Below, in pieces: positions 37,075 to 45,624 of a DNA stretch of 49,321 nt (the stretch's first letter is position 1; every line of letters begins with the position of its first letter). The notes below the pieces were generated by a model. It did no database searches and was not told the DNA's origin. It worked only from the letters and a program-made list of their open reading frames with translations. The DNA comes from Pseudomonadota bacterium (GTDB lineage Bacteria; Pseudomonadota; Gammaproteobacteria; Burkholderiales; Burkholderiaceae_C), in contig JAFEDY010000006.1 in the NCBI GenBank assembly GCA_018241405.1, positions 3,681 through 53,001 of the forward strand. The letters are read 5' to 3'. Both the position numbers and the translations under genes were made by a program.

Positions 37075-37154
37075 CACGGGTTTTCCCGGCTGCGCATGGC
37101 CTTTCAAGCGCGGTCCGGTTTCTTCCCCTCGTTTCTTTCAAAGATCGCTACGCC

Positions 37155-37949
37155 ATGAAGAAGATTGTCGCCGTCGCCCTGCTGAGCCTGGGTGCGTTGC
37201 TTGCCGGTTGCTCCAAGCAAGAGCCTGCCGCCCCTGCAGTCGCACCTGCGCCCGCCGCAGAGGCAAAAATAGTGGTCGGCCTGGACGACAACTTCCCTCC
37301 CATGGGCTTTCGCGATGAGAAGAACGAGCTCGTGGGCTTTGACATCGACATGGCCAAGGAGGCCGCCAAGCGCCTGGGCATGCAGGTCGATTTCAAGCCC
37401 ATCGACTGGAACGCCAAGGAGGCAGAGCTCTCGGGTAAGCGCGTGGATGCGCTGTGGAATGGCCTGACCATCACCGAGGAGCGCAAGCAGAACATCGCCT
37501 TTACCGCGCCCTACATGGAGAACCACCAGATCATCGTCGTGCCCGCGGGCTCCGCCATCAAGACCAAGGCGGACCTGGCCGGCAAGATCGTCGGCGCGCA
37601 GGAAGGTTCCAGCGCCGTGGACGCCATCAAGAAGGACGACGCGGTGTTCAAGTCGCTCAAGGAGTTCAAGACCTTTGGCGACAACGTGACGGCCCTCATG
37701 GATATCTCCACCGGCCGCCTGGACGCCGTGGTGGTCGACGAGGTCGTGGGCCGCTACTACGTGGCCAAGAAGCCCGAGGCCTACGCGGTGCTCGACGACA
37801 ACTTCGGCACCGAGGAATACGGCGTGGGCGTGCGCAAGGACGACGCCGGACTGCTCGAAAAGCTGAACAAGGCTCTGGCAGAGATGAAGCAGGACGGTTC
37901 TGCCGCAAAAATCTCCGAAAAATGGTTCGGCAAGAACATCGTCAAGTAA
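37155..37949 (+). CDS. Polar amino-acid ABC transporter, substrate-binding lipoprotein
   Basis: A protein of 264 residues. The lipoprotein signal MKKIVAVALLSLGALLAGC has lipobox LAGC with Cys19 as the anchor; a Pro/Ala linker follows. IVVGLDDNFPPMGFRDEKN is the typical first strand of family-3 solute-binding proteins, followed by LVGFDIDMAKEAAKRLGM, DALWNGLTITEERKQ and EYGVGVRKDD. It delivers an amino acid to the membrane pair encoded next. The exact substrate (for example cystine, glutamine or a basic amino acid) cannot be read from the motifs. Confidence 0.92.
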   Translation: MKKIVAVALLSLGALLAGCSKQEPAAPAVAPAPAAEAKIVVGLDDNFPPMGFRDEKNELVGFDIDMAKEAAKRLGMQVDFKPIDWNAKEAELSGKRVDALWNGLTITEERKQNIAFTAPYMENHQIIVVPAGSAIKTKADLAGKIVGAQEGSSAVDAIKKDDAVFKSLKEFKTFGDNVTALMDISTGRLDAVVVDEVVGRYYVAKKPEAYAVLDDNFGTEEYGVGVRKDDAGLLEKLNKALAEMKQDGSAAKISEKWFGKNIVK

Positions 37950-37977
37950 GCTCGCCCGCCACGTTCCGCGTGGCCCG

Positions 37978-38013
37978 CACCGGCAGCGCCTGGCCAGGGC
38001 CTGCCGGTGTTTT
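37978..38013 (+). terminator. Hairpin after the binding-protein gene
   Basis: CACCGGCAG (37978-37986) and CTGCCGGTG (38001-38009) pair over 9 bases, then GCCT/AGGC inside, followed by TTTT. Such intra-operon hairpins commonly keep binding-protein mRNA in excess over the membrane genes by partial termination or protection from 3' decay. Confidence 0.65.
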
Positions 38014-38032
38014 GCGTTGAGGCCCTTGCCAT

Positions 38033-38686
38033 ATGGACTACGTTTTCTCCCTTCTGGGCCCGCTGGCGCAAGGTGCCGCGGTCACCCTGAAGCTGTTTTT
38101 CATCACGCTGCTGCTCGCCGTGCCGCTGGGCCTGGTGCTGGCGTTGGCGCGCGTCTCGCACTGGAAGGCCCTGTCGGGCTTTGTCAACGGCTACCTCTGG
38201 CTCATGCGCGGTACGCCGCTGATGCTGCAGATGCTGTTCATCTACTTTGCGCTGCCCTTCGTGCCGGTGATCGGCGTGCGCCTGCCGGACTTTCCGGCGG
38301 CCGTTGCGGCCTTTGCGCTCAACTACGCGGCCTACTTCGCCGAGATCTTCCGCGCCGGCATCCAGTCGGTGGATCGCGGGCAGTACGAGGCCGCCAAGGT
38401 GCTGGGCATGAACTACGGCCAGACCATGCGCCGCATCGTGCTGCCGCAGATGGTGCGCAACATCCTGCCACCGATGAGCAACGAGACCATCACCCTGGTC
38501 AAGGACACCTCGCTGATCTACGTGCTGGCGCTCAATGACCTGCTGCGCGCCGCGCGTGGCATCGTGCAGCGCGACTTCACGACCACGCCCTTCATCGTCG
38601 CCGCGGCCTTCTATCTCCTCATGACCCTGGTCCTGACCTGGGGCTTCCAGCGCCTGGAGCAACGCTATGCCCGATACGACCAGTGA
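38033..38686 (+). CDS. Polar amino-acid ABC transporter, permease
   Basis: A protein of 217 residues with about five membrane segments. The N-terminal GAAVTLKLFFITLLLAVPLGLVLAL and the cytoplasmic EAA loop (YEAAKVLGMNYGQTMRRIVLPQ) are typical of HisMQ/GlnP-type permeases; WLMRGTPLMLQMLFIYFALP is also diagnostic. A single permease gene suggests a homodimer. Its stop (38684-38686) lies within the start of the ATPase gene and inside a 12-base tandem repeat. Confidence 0.93.
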   Translation: MDYVFSLLGPLAQGAAVTLKLFFITLLLAVPLGLVLALARVSHWKALSGFVNGYLWLMRGTPLMLQMLFIYFALPFVPVIGVRLPDFPAAVAAFALNYAAYFAEIFRAGIQSVDRGQYEAAKVLGMNYGQTMRRIVLPQMVRNILPPMSNETITLVKDTSLIYVLALNDLLRAARGIVQRDFTTTPFIVAAAFYLLMTLVLTWGFQRLEQRYARYDQ

Positions 38687-39470
38687 CACGACCAGTGACA
38701 CGACCAGTGACCGCCCCATGATCGAGGCACGCGGCGTGAAAAAGCGCTTTGGCCACAACGAGGTGCTGCGCGGCGTGTCGCTGACCGTGGCGCGTGGCGA
38801 GGTGGTGGCCGTCATCGGCCCCTCGGGCTCGGGCAAGAGCACCTTCCTGCGCTGCCTGAACCACCTGGAGACCATCAACACCGGCCATGTTGCCATCGAG
38901 GGCCAGGTGCTGGCCACGACCGATGAGCGCGGCCATTGCCGCTACGCGCCCGATGCCGAACTGCGCCGCATCTGCGCCAAGACCGGCATGGTGTTCCAGC
39001 ATTTCAACCTGTTCCCGCACCTGACGGTGCTGGAAAACCTCATCGAGGCGCCGATGGTCGTGCAGGGCGTCAAGCGCGACGAGGCCGTGGCGCGCGCCGA
39101 GGCGCTGCTGGCCAAGGTGGGCCTGGTGCAAAAGCGCGATAACTACCCCGCGCGCCTGTCGGGCGGGCAGAAGCAGCGCGTGGCGATTGCGCGCGCGCTG
39201 GCCATGCAGCCCGACATCATGCTGTTCGACGAGCCCACCAGCGCGCTCGACCCCGAGCTCACCGGCGAGGTGCTGCGCACCATGCGCGAGCTGGCCGAGG
39301 AGCGCATGACCATGCTGGTCGTCACCCACGAGATGGGCTTTGCGCGCGAGGTCGCGCAGCGCGTGGCCTTCATGGACCAGGGCGAGCTGATCACGGCCCG
39401 CCCGGCGCAGGAGTTCTTTGCCGACCCGGGGCATGAACGCGCCCGGGCGTTCCTGGAGCACATGCTGTAG
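38667..39470 (+). CDS. Polar amino-acid ABC transporter, ATP-binding protein
   Basis: A protein of 267 residues. Walker A GPSGSGKST, Q-loop VFQHFNLFPHLTVLENL, signature LSGGQKQRVAIARALAM, Walker B IMLFDEPTSALDPEL and the switch His of VVTHEMGFA are all intact, in the GlnQ/HisP class. The first 17 residues (MPDTTSDTTSDTTSDRP) are three TTSD units from a 12-base repeat and are not part of the fold. ATG 38667 is favoured by GGAG 7 bases before it; ATG 38718 would give the plain family length. Confidence 0.94.
   Translation: MPDTTSDTTSDTTSDRPMIEARGVKKRFGHNEVLRGVSLTVARGEVVAVIGPSGSGKSTFLRCLNHLETINTGHVAIEGQVLATTDERGHCRYAPDAELRRICAKTGMVFQHFNLFPHLTVLENLIEAPMVVQGVKRDEAVARAEALLAKVGLVQKRDNYPARLSGGQKQRVAIARALAMQPDIMLFDEPTSALDPELTGEVLRTMRELAEERMTMLVVTHEMGFAREVAQRVAFMDQGELITARPAQEFFADPGHERARAFLEHML
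38673..38708 (+). repeat. 12-base tandem repeat, three copies, at the permease-ATPase junction
   Basis: GATACGACCAGT, GACACGACCAGT, GACACGACCAGT. In the permease frame the repeats read TAC/CAC GAC CAG TGA, so the stop codon is present three times; in the ATPase frame they code Thr-Thr-Ser-Asp units. Confidence 0.9.
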
Positions 39471-39496
39471 GCTGAAGCCACCACTCGTCGCGGCCC

Positions 39497-40804
39497 ATGA
39501 ACCTTATCGCCACCATACCCACGCAGCATGCCCAGCGCGCGCTGCTGCATAACGAAGTCCACGCCCGTCCGCCCGAGGCCCTGGCCGCACCGCTGGCCAT
39601 CACGCATATCGTGATGCTGGCCGACGCCGCCGGGCGCGACGCCAGCCGTGCCCACCTGGCGGCCCTGCTGCGCGACCACCACCTGGCGCCGCCCGATGCG
39701 CACACCACCCATCTGCGCGTGGACCTGGGCGCGTTTCGCATCCGCTGGGAACTGCATACCGAATTCGTCACCTGGACCTTCTCCGTGGCGCCTGCGGGAG
39801 GCCTACGGTGCGACGGCCCCCGCGCGCCCGACGCGGCGCTGGAGGCCGTGCCGCGCGACTGGCTGGCGGCGCTGCCCGGTGAATGCCTGTGCGCCCTGCA
39901 TCTGTGGGTGGCCAGCGGCGCTGGAGCAGCGGCGGCGCCGGTGCCGCGCGGCTGGCTGCGCGAGGAGTCGCTCGTGGCCTGCTCCATCGCGGGCGGCCAG
40001 GGCGAGGTCTATACCGACTTCGCCATCCACGCCGACGGCTTCTCGCGCATGCTGCTCGTGGCCGACGCACTGTCGCCCCAGCGCCTGGGCCGGCTGGTGC
40101 AGCAGCTCCTGGAGATCGAGACCTACCGCATGGCGGCCCTGCTGGGCCTGCCCGCGGCGCGCGCGGCCGGTGCCGCCCTGGCCAGCGCCGAACGCGAGCT
40201 GGCGGCGCTGGCCGAGGCCATACGCAGCTCCAGCCGCGACACCGAGCCCGCGCTGCTCGACCGCCTGACACGCCTGGCAGGCCAGGTCGAGGGGCTGTAC
40301 GCCGCCACGCATTCGCGCTTCTCGGCCAGCAGCGCGTACTTCGAGCTGGTGGACCTGCGCGTGCAGGACATCGCCGAGTCGCGCATCGCCGGCCTGCAGA
40401 CCATTGGCGAGTTCATGGAGCGGCGCCTGAGCCCGGCGCGCAGCACCTGCGCCTGGGCCGCGCGGCGCCAGAACGCGCTGTCCGAGCGCGTCTCGCGCAT
40501 GAGCAACCTGCTGCGCACGCGCGTGGAGATCGAGCAGCAGCAGAACAACCAGGCCCTGCTGGCGGCCATGAACCGCCGCGGCGACCTGCAGCTCAAGCTG
40601 CAGTCCACGGTGGAGGGCCTGTCGGTGGCGGCCATCACCTACTACATCGTCGGCCTGGTGAGCTACCTGGCCAAGGGCGCGCAAAAGATCGGCTGGCCGT
40701 TCTCGCCCGAGAGCACGGCGGCGGTGGCCATCCCCGTCGTGGCCGCCAGCGTCTGGTGGTCGCTGCGGCGCCTGCATCACCGCATGTTCGGCGAGGGGCA
40801 CTAA
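39497..40804 (+). CDS. DUF3422 membrane-anchored protein
   Basis: A protein of 435 residues. HAQRALLHNEVHARPPEAL is the strongly conserved N-terminus of the DUF3422 family, whose function is unknown. The middle has WELHTEFVTWTFSV and GWLREESLVACSIAGGQ; YRMAALLGLPAARAAG precedes a long helical part, rich in Ala, Arg and Glu, likely coiled. Two hydrophobic segments close the protein (VAAITYYIVGLVSYLAKGA and AAVAIPVVAASVWWSL), giving a large cytoplasmic domain tethered to the inner membrane. It starts 26 bases after the ABC ATPase and may be cotranscribed with it. Confidence 0.85.
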   Translation: MNLIATIPTQHAQRALLHNEVHARPPEALAAPLAITHIVMLADAAGRDASRAHLAALLRDHHLAPPDAHTTHLRVDLGAFRIRWELHTEFVTWTFSVAPAGGLRCDGPRAPDAALEAVPRDWLAALPGECLCALHLWVASGAGAAAAPVPRGWLREESLVACSIAGGQGEVYTDFAIHADGFSRMLLVADALSPQRLGRLVQQLLEIETYRMAALLGLPAARAAGAALASAERELAALAEAIRSSSRDTEPALLDRLTRLAGQVEGLYAATHSRFSASSAYFELVDLRVQDIAESRIAGLQTIGEFMERRLSPARSTCAWAARRQNALSERVSRMSNLLRTRVEIEQQQNNQALLAAMNRRGDLQLKLQSTVEGLSVAAITYYIVGLVSYLAKGAQKIGWPFSPESTAAVAIPVVAASVWWSLRRLHHRMFGEGH

Positions 40805-40882
40805 GATCGTAAACACGCGCTACGGGAACGCAAAACGTAACCCTGCCCGTTTGGCTATCGACATAGCCTCTCGACCGCTCGG

Positions 40883-41290
40883 TCAGGCGCGATCGACGTG
40901 GTGCAGGTGGGAGTCGCTGGGGTTGAAGGCGGCCAGCAGCTCGCCAAACAGCCTTTCGGCCTTGGCGCGGTTGTTGGCCGTAAAGTTGCAGACGTAGACG
41001 TCCAGCGTGACGCAGCCCGACTCGGGCCAGGTGTGGATGGACAGGTGTGACTCGGCCAGCACCACCACGCCTGTGACGCCGCCGCCCTCGCCAAAGCCGT
41101 GGAACAGGGCGCCCACGCTGGTCAGGCCGGCCGCGGCCACGCGCTCCTTGCAGAACGCTTGCAGGTGCGTGGCATCCTGCATCAGGCGGCTGTCGCACAG
41201 GCAGCCATACAGGTCGCCGATCAGGTGCAGGCCGGTGGCCACGCGCGTGGCAGCGAGCGTATGGGGGGCTGTGGACTGGGGACGGGTCAT
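40883..41290 (-). CDS. speD: S-adenosylmethionine decarboxylase proenzyme
   Basis: A protein of 135 residues, the short bacterial class 1B (SpeH-like) form. It self-cleaves at the Glu-Ser bond in AESHLSIHTWPE to create the pyruvoyl cofactor on the new alpha chain; His and Cys acid-base residues lie in SIHTWPESGC and VYVCNFTANN. The product, decarboxylated SAM, is the aminopropyl donor for spermidine. No speE is next to it in the window. It converges on the DUF3422 gene, and the repeat-rich gap 41291-41943 is upstream. Confidence 0.93.
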   Translation of the reverse strand: MTRPQSTAPHTLAATRVATGLHLIGDLYGCLCDSRLMQDATHLQAFCKERVAAAGLTSVGALFHGFGEGGGVTGVVVLAESHLSIHTWPESGCVTLDVYVCNFTANNRAKAERLFGELLAAFNPSDSHLHHVDRA

Positions 41291-41337
41291 GGGACTCTAG
41301 CTATTTCGCTTCTCGCAGCGACGGAAAATGCCGCCAG

Positions 41338-41502
41338 CTAGTGTCCTGAGTTGGAGGTTCGTTGAAAAACAAATCGACCGAGATCGGTGCCAGGCAAGGC
41401 GCGAACCGCAGCCATAGCCGTAGCTATGGCGAGGATTCGCAACGCCGCAAGGCGCCGATATTCGGGTGATTTGTTCATCGAATTTTCAATTCAGGACACT
41501 AG
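41338..41502. repeat. MITE-like palindromic element
   Basis: CTAGTGTCCTGA at the left end is exactly repeated inverted (TCAGGACACTAG) at the right end, and the similarity goes on for about 35 bases with a few mismatches (41338-41374 against 41502-41468). The centre has a second palindrome GCCATAGC-CGTA-GCTATGGC (41411-41430). No frame is open through it. CTAG at both ends may be a target duplication or part of the repeat. The element is noncoding and of a size and shape seen in MITEs. Confidence 0.75.
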
Positions 41503-41811
41503 GCTGGGATAGGCGTGACTGAAGGAATGAGAAGGCTCAGGTAGCGACACCTGCGGACCCCTGCCATCCCCGCGAAAGCGAGGATCCAGGCGCGCCCCCT
41601 TAGTAGTTGGTCCGTCACTGCTGTGGATCCCCGCTTTCGCGGGGATGACGGCAGCCTTTGTAGGCATTGCGTGCAGTCCATGGACATTGCTACTTGAGCC
41701 AAAGAGCATCCTGGCCTGCCACTGGCGCCTCGTTGCCGGCTTGCGCCTTTCCAGGCTATGCCGGCGAGGAGGCGCACAGGTGTAATCCAGGGCGAGGCAT
41801 TTTTTGCGAAC
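41503..41811. other. Gene-free stretch with a second repeat
   Basis: Together with the MITE-like element this makes a gap of about 650 bases between speD and mlaF. Besides the hairpin repeat at 41564-41651 I see no credible coding frame, tRNA or terminator. The longest frame here (minus strand, through SSPRKRGSTAVT and AWILAFAGM) is a translation of the hairpin repeat. Confidence 0.6.
41564..41651. repeat. Long hairpin of paired REP-like repeats
   Basis: ATCCCCGCGAAAGCGAGG (from 41566) and CCCCGCTTTCGCGGGGAT (to 41646) are inverted copies matching at 22 of 23 positions, 35 bases apart. Each arm also contains an inner palindrome CGCGAAAGCG. The same motif family is widely dispersed in betaproteobacterial genomes. 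Confidence 0.75.
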
Positions 41812-41839
41812 TTGCAATTATTGCAAAACAATCTATTAA
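41812..41839 (+). promoter_or_regulatory. Probable mla operon promoter
   Basis: TTGCAA (41812-41817) and TATTAA (41834-41839) are 16 bases apart in an AT-rich island. The -35 is part of a perfect 15-base palindrome TTGCAATTATTGCAA (41812-41826) that could be an operator. A second AT-rich box, TATATA, is at 41852. The leader to the mlaF ATG would be about 98 bases. Confidence 0.5.
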
Positions 41840-41943
41840 AACTACAGGTTCTATATAGAGATGCCGCGACCGTCGAAGGGTTTCCCCTATGATGCAGGGT
41901 TCGCCACGCGGCCCCGGCCCGGGCGATCCCATTGATCTTCACC

Positions 41944-42792
41944 ATGTCATCCCATCCTCCAGCGTCCAGCGACGCACTCGTGGAACTGCGCAACGTCACC
42001 TTCGGATATGGCGAGCGCGTGATCCTGCGCGACCTGTCTTTGAGCGTGCCGCGCGGCAAGGTCACGGCGCTCATGGGTGCATCGGGCGGCGGCAAGACCA
42101 CTGTGCTGCGCCTGATCGGCGGGCAACAGCGCGCCCAGCAGGGCGAGGTGCTGGTAGCCGGCCAGGACGTGGGCCGCATGGATATGCAGCAACTCTACGC
42201 CGCGCGCCGGCGCATGGGCATGCTGTTCCAGTTCGGCGCGCTGTTCACCGACATGAGCGTGTTCGACAACGTGGCCTTTGCGCTGCGCGAGCACACCGAC
42301 CTGCCCGAGGAGCTGATCCGCGACATCGTGCTCATGAAGCTGCATGCCGTGGGCCTGCGTGGCGCGCGCGACCTCATGCCCAGCCAGATCTCGGGCGGCA
42401 TGGCGCGGCGCGTGGCGCTGGCGCGGGCCATTGCGCTCGACCCCGAGCTCATCATGTATGACGAGCCCTTCGCCGGGCTGGACCCTATCTCGCTGGGCAC
42501 GGCGGCGCAGCTCATACGGCAACTCAACGACGCCATGGGCCTGACCACCATCATCGTCTCGCACGACCTGGAGGAGACCTTCCGCCTGGCCGACCATGTG
42601 GTCATCCTCGGCCCCGGCAGCGTGGCCGCGCAGGGAACGCCCGACCAGGTGCGCGCCAGCCAGGACCCCTTGGTGCACCAGTTCGTGCACGCGCTGCCTA
42701 CAGGCCCCGTGCCGTTTCACTATCCCGGCCCCAGCGTGGCGCAGGACTTTGGCCCCGTCGGGGCGCAGCAGCAAGAGGGAGGCGCCTCATGA
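41944..42792 (+). CDS. mlaF: Mla phospholipid transporter, ATP-binding protein
   Basis: A protein of 282 residues. Walker [11 protein letters not shown]-loop [20 protein letters not shown] (the MlaF-specific form), signature [17 protein letters not shown], Walker [14 protein letters not shown] and switch [11 protein letters not shown] are intact. It powers the MlaFEDB complex that moves phospholipids between the inner membrane and MlaC. ATG 41944 is used; the TTG at 41932 is an unlikely alternative. Its end overlaps mlaE by ATGA (42789-42792). Confidence 0.96.
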   Translation: MSSHPPASSDALVELRNVTFGYGERVILRDLSLSVPRGKVTALMGASGGGKTTVLRLIGGQQRAQQGEVLVAGQDVGRMDMQQLYAARRRMGMLFQFGALFTDMSVFDNVAFALREHTDLPEELIRDIVLMKLHAVGLRGARDLMPSQISGGMARRVALARAIALDPELIMYDEPFAGLDPISLGTAAQLIRQLNDAMGLTTIIVSHDLEETFRLADHVVILGPGSVAAQGTPDQVRASQDPLVHQFVHALPTGPVPFHYPGPSVAQDFGPVGAQQQEGGAS

Positions 42793-43571
42793 GCTGGTGG
42801 CGACCATCGGACGTGGGCTATGCCGTGCGCTGCAAGCTGGCCGACATCGGCATGGGCGCACGCCTGTTCGCGCGCCTCGTGGGCCTGTTCGGCCCGGCCA
42901 TGCGGCGCTTCGGCCTGGTGCGCGACCAGGTGCATTTCCTGGGCAACTATTCGCTGTCCATCATCGCCATGTCGGGCCTGTTCGTGGGCTTCGTGCTGGC
43001 GCTGCAGGGCTACAACGTGCTGCAGCTCTACGGCTCGTCCAACTCGCTCGGCCTGGTGGTCACGCTGGGGCTGGTGCGCGAGCTCGGCCCCGTGGTCACG
43101 GCGCTGCTGTTCGCCGGCCGCGCGGGCACGTCGCTTACGGCCGAGATCGGCCTGATGCGCGCGGGCGAGCAGCTTTCGGCCATGGAGATGATGGCCGTGG
43201 ACCCGGTGCGGCGCATCCTGGCGCCGCGCTTCTGGGGCGGCGTGATCACCATGCCGCTCTTGGCGGCGGTGTTCAGCGCCGTGGGCGTGATCGGCGGCTG
43301 GCTGGTCGGCGTAGTGCTGATCGGCGTGGACGCCGGCGCCTTCTGGGGCCAGATGCAGGCCAGCGTCGATGTCTGGAAGGACGTGGGCAACGGCGTCGTC
43401 AAGAGTGTCGTGTTCGGCATTGCCGTGACCTTCATCGCGGTGCTGCAGGGCTTTGTCGCCAAGCCCACGCCCGAGGGGGTGTCGCGCGCCACCACCCGTA
43501 CCGTGGTCATGGCGTCGCTCTCCGTGCTGGGGCTGGACTTTGTCCTCACGGCACTGATGTTCAGTATTTGA
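42789..43571 (+). CDS. mlaE: Mla phospholipid transporter, permease
   Basis: A protein of 260 residues. A MlaE-domain permease with about five membrane segments; [52 protein letters not shown], and [34 protein letters not shown] are the conserved blocks. It pairs with MlaF and MlaD in the inner membrane. Confidence 0.96.
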   Translation: MSWWRPSDVGYAVRCKLADIGMGARLFARLVGLFGPAMRRFGLVRDQVHFLGNYSLSIIAMSGLFVGFVLALQGYNVLQLYGSSNSLGLVVTLGLVRELGPVVTALLFAGRAGTSLTAEIGLMRAGEQLSAMEMMAVDPVRRILAPRFWGGVITMPLLAAVFSAVGVIGGWLVGVVLIGVDAGAFWGQMQASVDVWKDVGNGVVKSVVFGIAVTFIAVLQGFVAKPTPEGVSRATTRTVVMASLSVLGLDFVLTALMFSI

Positions 43572-43605
43572 GGGGCGGCCCGGACGCCGCCCAAGGAAAT
43601 TCACC

Positions 43606-44097
43606 ATGCAGCATTCCAAGAATGATATCTGGGTCGGCCTGTTCGTCCTGCTCGGGGGCGCGGCGCTGGTCTTTCTGGCCCTGCAGTCGGCCAATCTGCT
43701 CCAGCTCAACTTCCGCTCGGGCTATGTGATCACGGCGCGCTTCGACAACATCGGGGGGCTGAAGCCCAAGGCTGCGGTGCGCAGCGCCGGTGTGGTCGTG
43801 GGGCGCGTGCAGTCCATCGGCTTTGACGACAAGACCTTCCAGGCACGCGTGGCGCTGGAGATCGAAAACCGCTACACCTTCCCCAAGGACAGTTCGTTCA
43901 AAATCCTGACCAGCGGCCTGCTGGGCGACCAGTACATAGGCATAGAGCCCGGCGCGGACGAGCACAACCTCGCAGACGGCGACCGGGTGACCAACACGCA
44001 GTCCGCCATCGTGCTGGAGAACCTGATCGGCCAGTTTCTCTTCGGCAAGGCAGAGCAGTCCGGAACCCCGGCCGCCGGCGGAGGGGCAAAGAAATGA
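43606..44097 (+). CDS. mlaD: Mla phospholipid transporter, MCE-domain protein
   Basis: A protein of 163 residues. One N-terminal membrane anchor (WVGLFVLLGGAALVFLALQSANLL) and one MCE domain (YVITARFDNIGGLKPKAAVRSAGVVVGRV to LLGDQYIGIEPGADE). MlaD forms the periplasmic hexameric ring over MlaE. The tail EQSGTPAAGGGAKK is flexible. Its stop overlaps the mlaA start. Confidence 0.96.
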   Translation: MQHSKNDIWVGLFVLLGGAALVFLALQSANLLQLNFRSGYVITARFDNIGGLKPKAAVRSAGVVVGRVQSIGFDDKTFQARVALEIENRYTFPKDSSFKILTSGLLGDQYIGIEPGADEHNLADGDRVTNTQSAIVLENLIGQFLFGKAEQSGTPAAGGGAKK

Positions 44098-44834
44098 CCA
44101 CTGAAACAAGACCCACCACAGGGGCGAAGCGCTGGGCGGCGCTGTTTTTAGGCGCAGCGCTCATGGCCGGCTGCGCCACGGGGCCCAACGCCAATCCGGC
44201 CGACCCGTTCGAGCCCTACAACCGCGGTATGACCACGTTCAACGACAACGTGGACAAGGCCGTGCTCAAGCCCGTGGCCACGCTGTACCGCGACGTGACA
44301 CCGTCGCCCGTGCGCACCGGTGTGGGCAATTTCTTTGCCAACCTGGGCGACGCCTGGTCGTTCGTCAACAACCTGCTGCAGGGGCGCGGCCTGGAGGCTT
44401 ACGAGAGCCTGGTGCGCTTCGGCACGAACACCTTCCTCGGTCTGGGCGGCGTGCTGGACATTGCCAGCGAGGCCGGCATAGAGCGCCACAAGCAGGACTT
44501 CGGCCTGACCCTGGGGCACTGGGGCGTGCCGACCGGGCCCTATCTGGTGCTGCCGCTGCTGGGACCGTCCACGGTGCGCGACACCGCGGGCTTGTCGGCG
44601 GACCTGTTCGTCGGCGATCTGGTGGGGCGCGTGGATGAGGTGGCGGTGCGTAACTCGCTCTATGCCCTGCGCTTCGTGGACACGCGCGCCAGCCTGCTGC
44701 GCACGACCACGACGCTCGACGAGGCCGCGCTCGATCCTTACAGCTTCACGCGAGACGTGTACCTGAAGTTGCGCGGGCGCGCGGCCGCCGGCGCCAACGA
44801 TGACCAGGGCGGAAAATTGCCCGAAGACTATTGA
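44094..44834 (+). CDS. mlaA: Outer-membrane lipoprotein MlaA (VacJ)
   Basis: A protein of 246 residues. Lipobox LMAGC with the anchor Cys at about residue 26, then DPFEPYNRGMTTFNDNVDKAVLKPVA, SPVRTGVGNFFANLGDAWSFVNNLLQG, and TNTFLGLGGVLDIASEAGIERHKQDFGLTLGHWGVPTGPYLVLPLLGPSTVRD, all strongly MlaA. It removes misplaced phospholipid from the outer leaflet and hands it to MlaC. In E. coli mlaA lies apart from mlaFEDCB; here it is inside the operon, between mlaD and mlaC. Confidence 0.96.
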   Translation: MTTETRPTTGAKRWAALFLGAALMAGCATGPNANPADPFEPYNRGMTTFNDNVDKAVLKPVATLYRDVTPSPVRTGVGNFFANLGDAWSFVNNLLQGRGLEAYESLVRFGTNTFLGLGGVLDIASEAGIERHKQDFGLTLGHWGVPTGPYLVLPLLGPSTVRDTAGLSADLFVGDLVGRVDEVAVRNSLYALRFVDTRASLLRTTTTLDEAALDPYSFTRDVYLKLRGRAAAGANDDQGGKLPEDY

Positions 44835-44944
44835 CGGGGCGATGCCCCGGGCGGTTGCAGTTGCTTGCACCCCGGCACACGGGCGACGCAATGCGTGTGC
44901 ACACTGCACCCTTCCATCGAACCCAAGCTGCAAGGACTATCCTC

Positions 44945-45607
44945 ATGACGAATCGCCGCAAGTTGATGCAAACCGCCTCCGCACTCGCGCTGGCCACCTG
45001 CCTGCCCTGGCCGCAGGCCGCGCTGGCCGCCGACGAGGCGCCCGATGCGCTGATCAAGCGCCTGTCGTCCGACGTGCTGGAGACGGTGCGGAACGACAAG
45101 TCCATCAAGGCCGGCGACGTGAACAAGATCATGGTGCTGGTGAACAAGACCATCATGCCGCACGTGAACTTTCGCCGCATGACGGCGGCCGCCGTGGGGC
45201 CGGGCTGGCGCAGTGCCACGCCCGAGCAGCAAAAGAGCCTGCAGGATGAGTTCAAGCAGCTCCTGGTGCGCACCTACTCGGGTGCGCTGAGCCAGGTGTC
45301 GGACCAGACCATCGTCGTCAAGCCTCTGCGCATGGACGCGGGCGACACCGACGTGCTGGTGCGCACCGAGATCCGTGGCCGCGGCGACCCGGTGCAGCTC
45401 GACTACCGCCTGGAAAAAACCCCCGGCGAGGGCGGCGGCTGGAAGATCTACAACCTGAACGTGCTCGGCGTGTGGCTGGTCGAGACCTACCGCAACCAGT
45501 TCGCGCAGGAGATCAACACCAAGGGCATCGACGGCCTGATCGCGGCCCTGTCGGCGCGCAACAAGGCCAACGCCGACGCCAATGGCGGCGTGGTCGGCAC
45601 CAAGTAA
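44945..45607 (+). CDS. mlaC: Periplasmic phospholipid-binding protein MlaC
   Basis: A protein of 220 residues with an N-terminal signal peptide (MTNRRKLMQTASALALATCL, cut near AALAADE). IMPHVNFRRMTAAAVGPGWRSATPEQQ, EFKQLLVRTYSGAL and WKIYNLNVLGVWLVETYRNQFAQEI are the conserved MlaC blocks. It ferries phospholipid between MlaA and MlaFEDB. It is 110 bases after mlaA. Confidence 0.95.
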   Translation: MTNRRKLMQTASALALATCLPWPQAALAADEAPDALIKRLSSDVLETVRNDKSIKAGDVNKIMVLVNKTIMPHVNFRRMTAAAVGPGWRSATPEQQKSLQDEFKQLLVRTYSGALSQVSDQTIVVKPLRMDAGDTDVLVRTEIRGRGDPVQLDYRLEKTPGEGGGWKIYNLNVLGVWLVETYRNQFAQEINTKGIDGLIAALSARNKANADANGGVVGTK

Positions 45608-45624
45608 GCGCCGGGAGCGCACGC

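Noticed and set aside
36987..37154. Upstream extension of the binding-protein gene
   Set aside because: The extension lacks a signal peptide; the lipoprotein signal begins at ATG 37155.
40635..41198. Minus-strand frame of 187 residues over speD
   Set aside because: It is out of frame with speD, which has clear active-site residues.
41499..42179. Minus-strand frame of 226 residues in the gap before mlaF
   Set aside because: It is a translation of the hairpin repeat (SSPRKRGSTAVT) and then of the mlaF antisense strand; no start site or homology.
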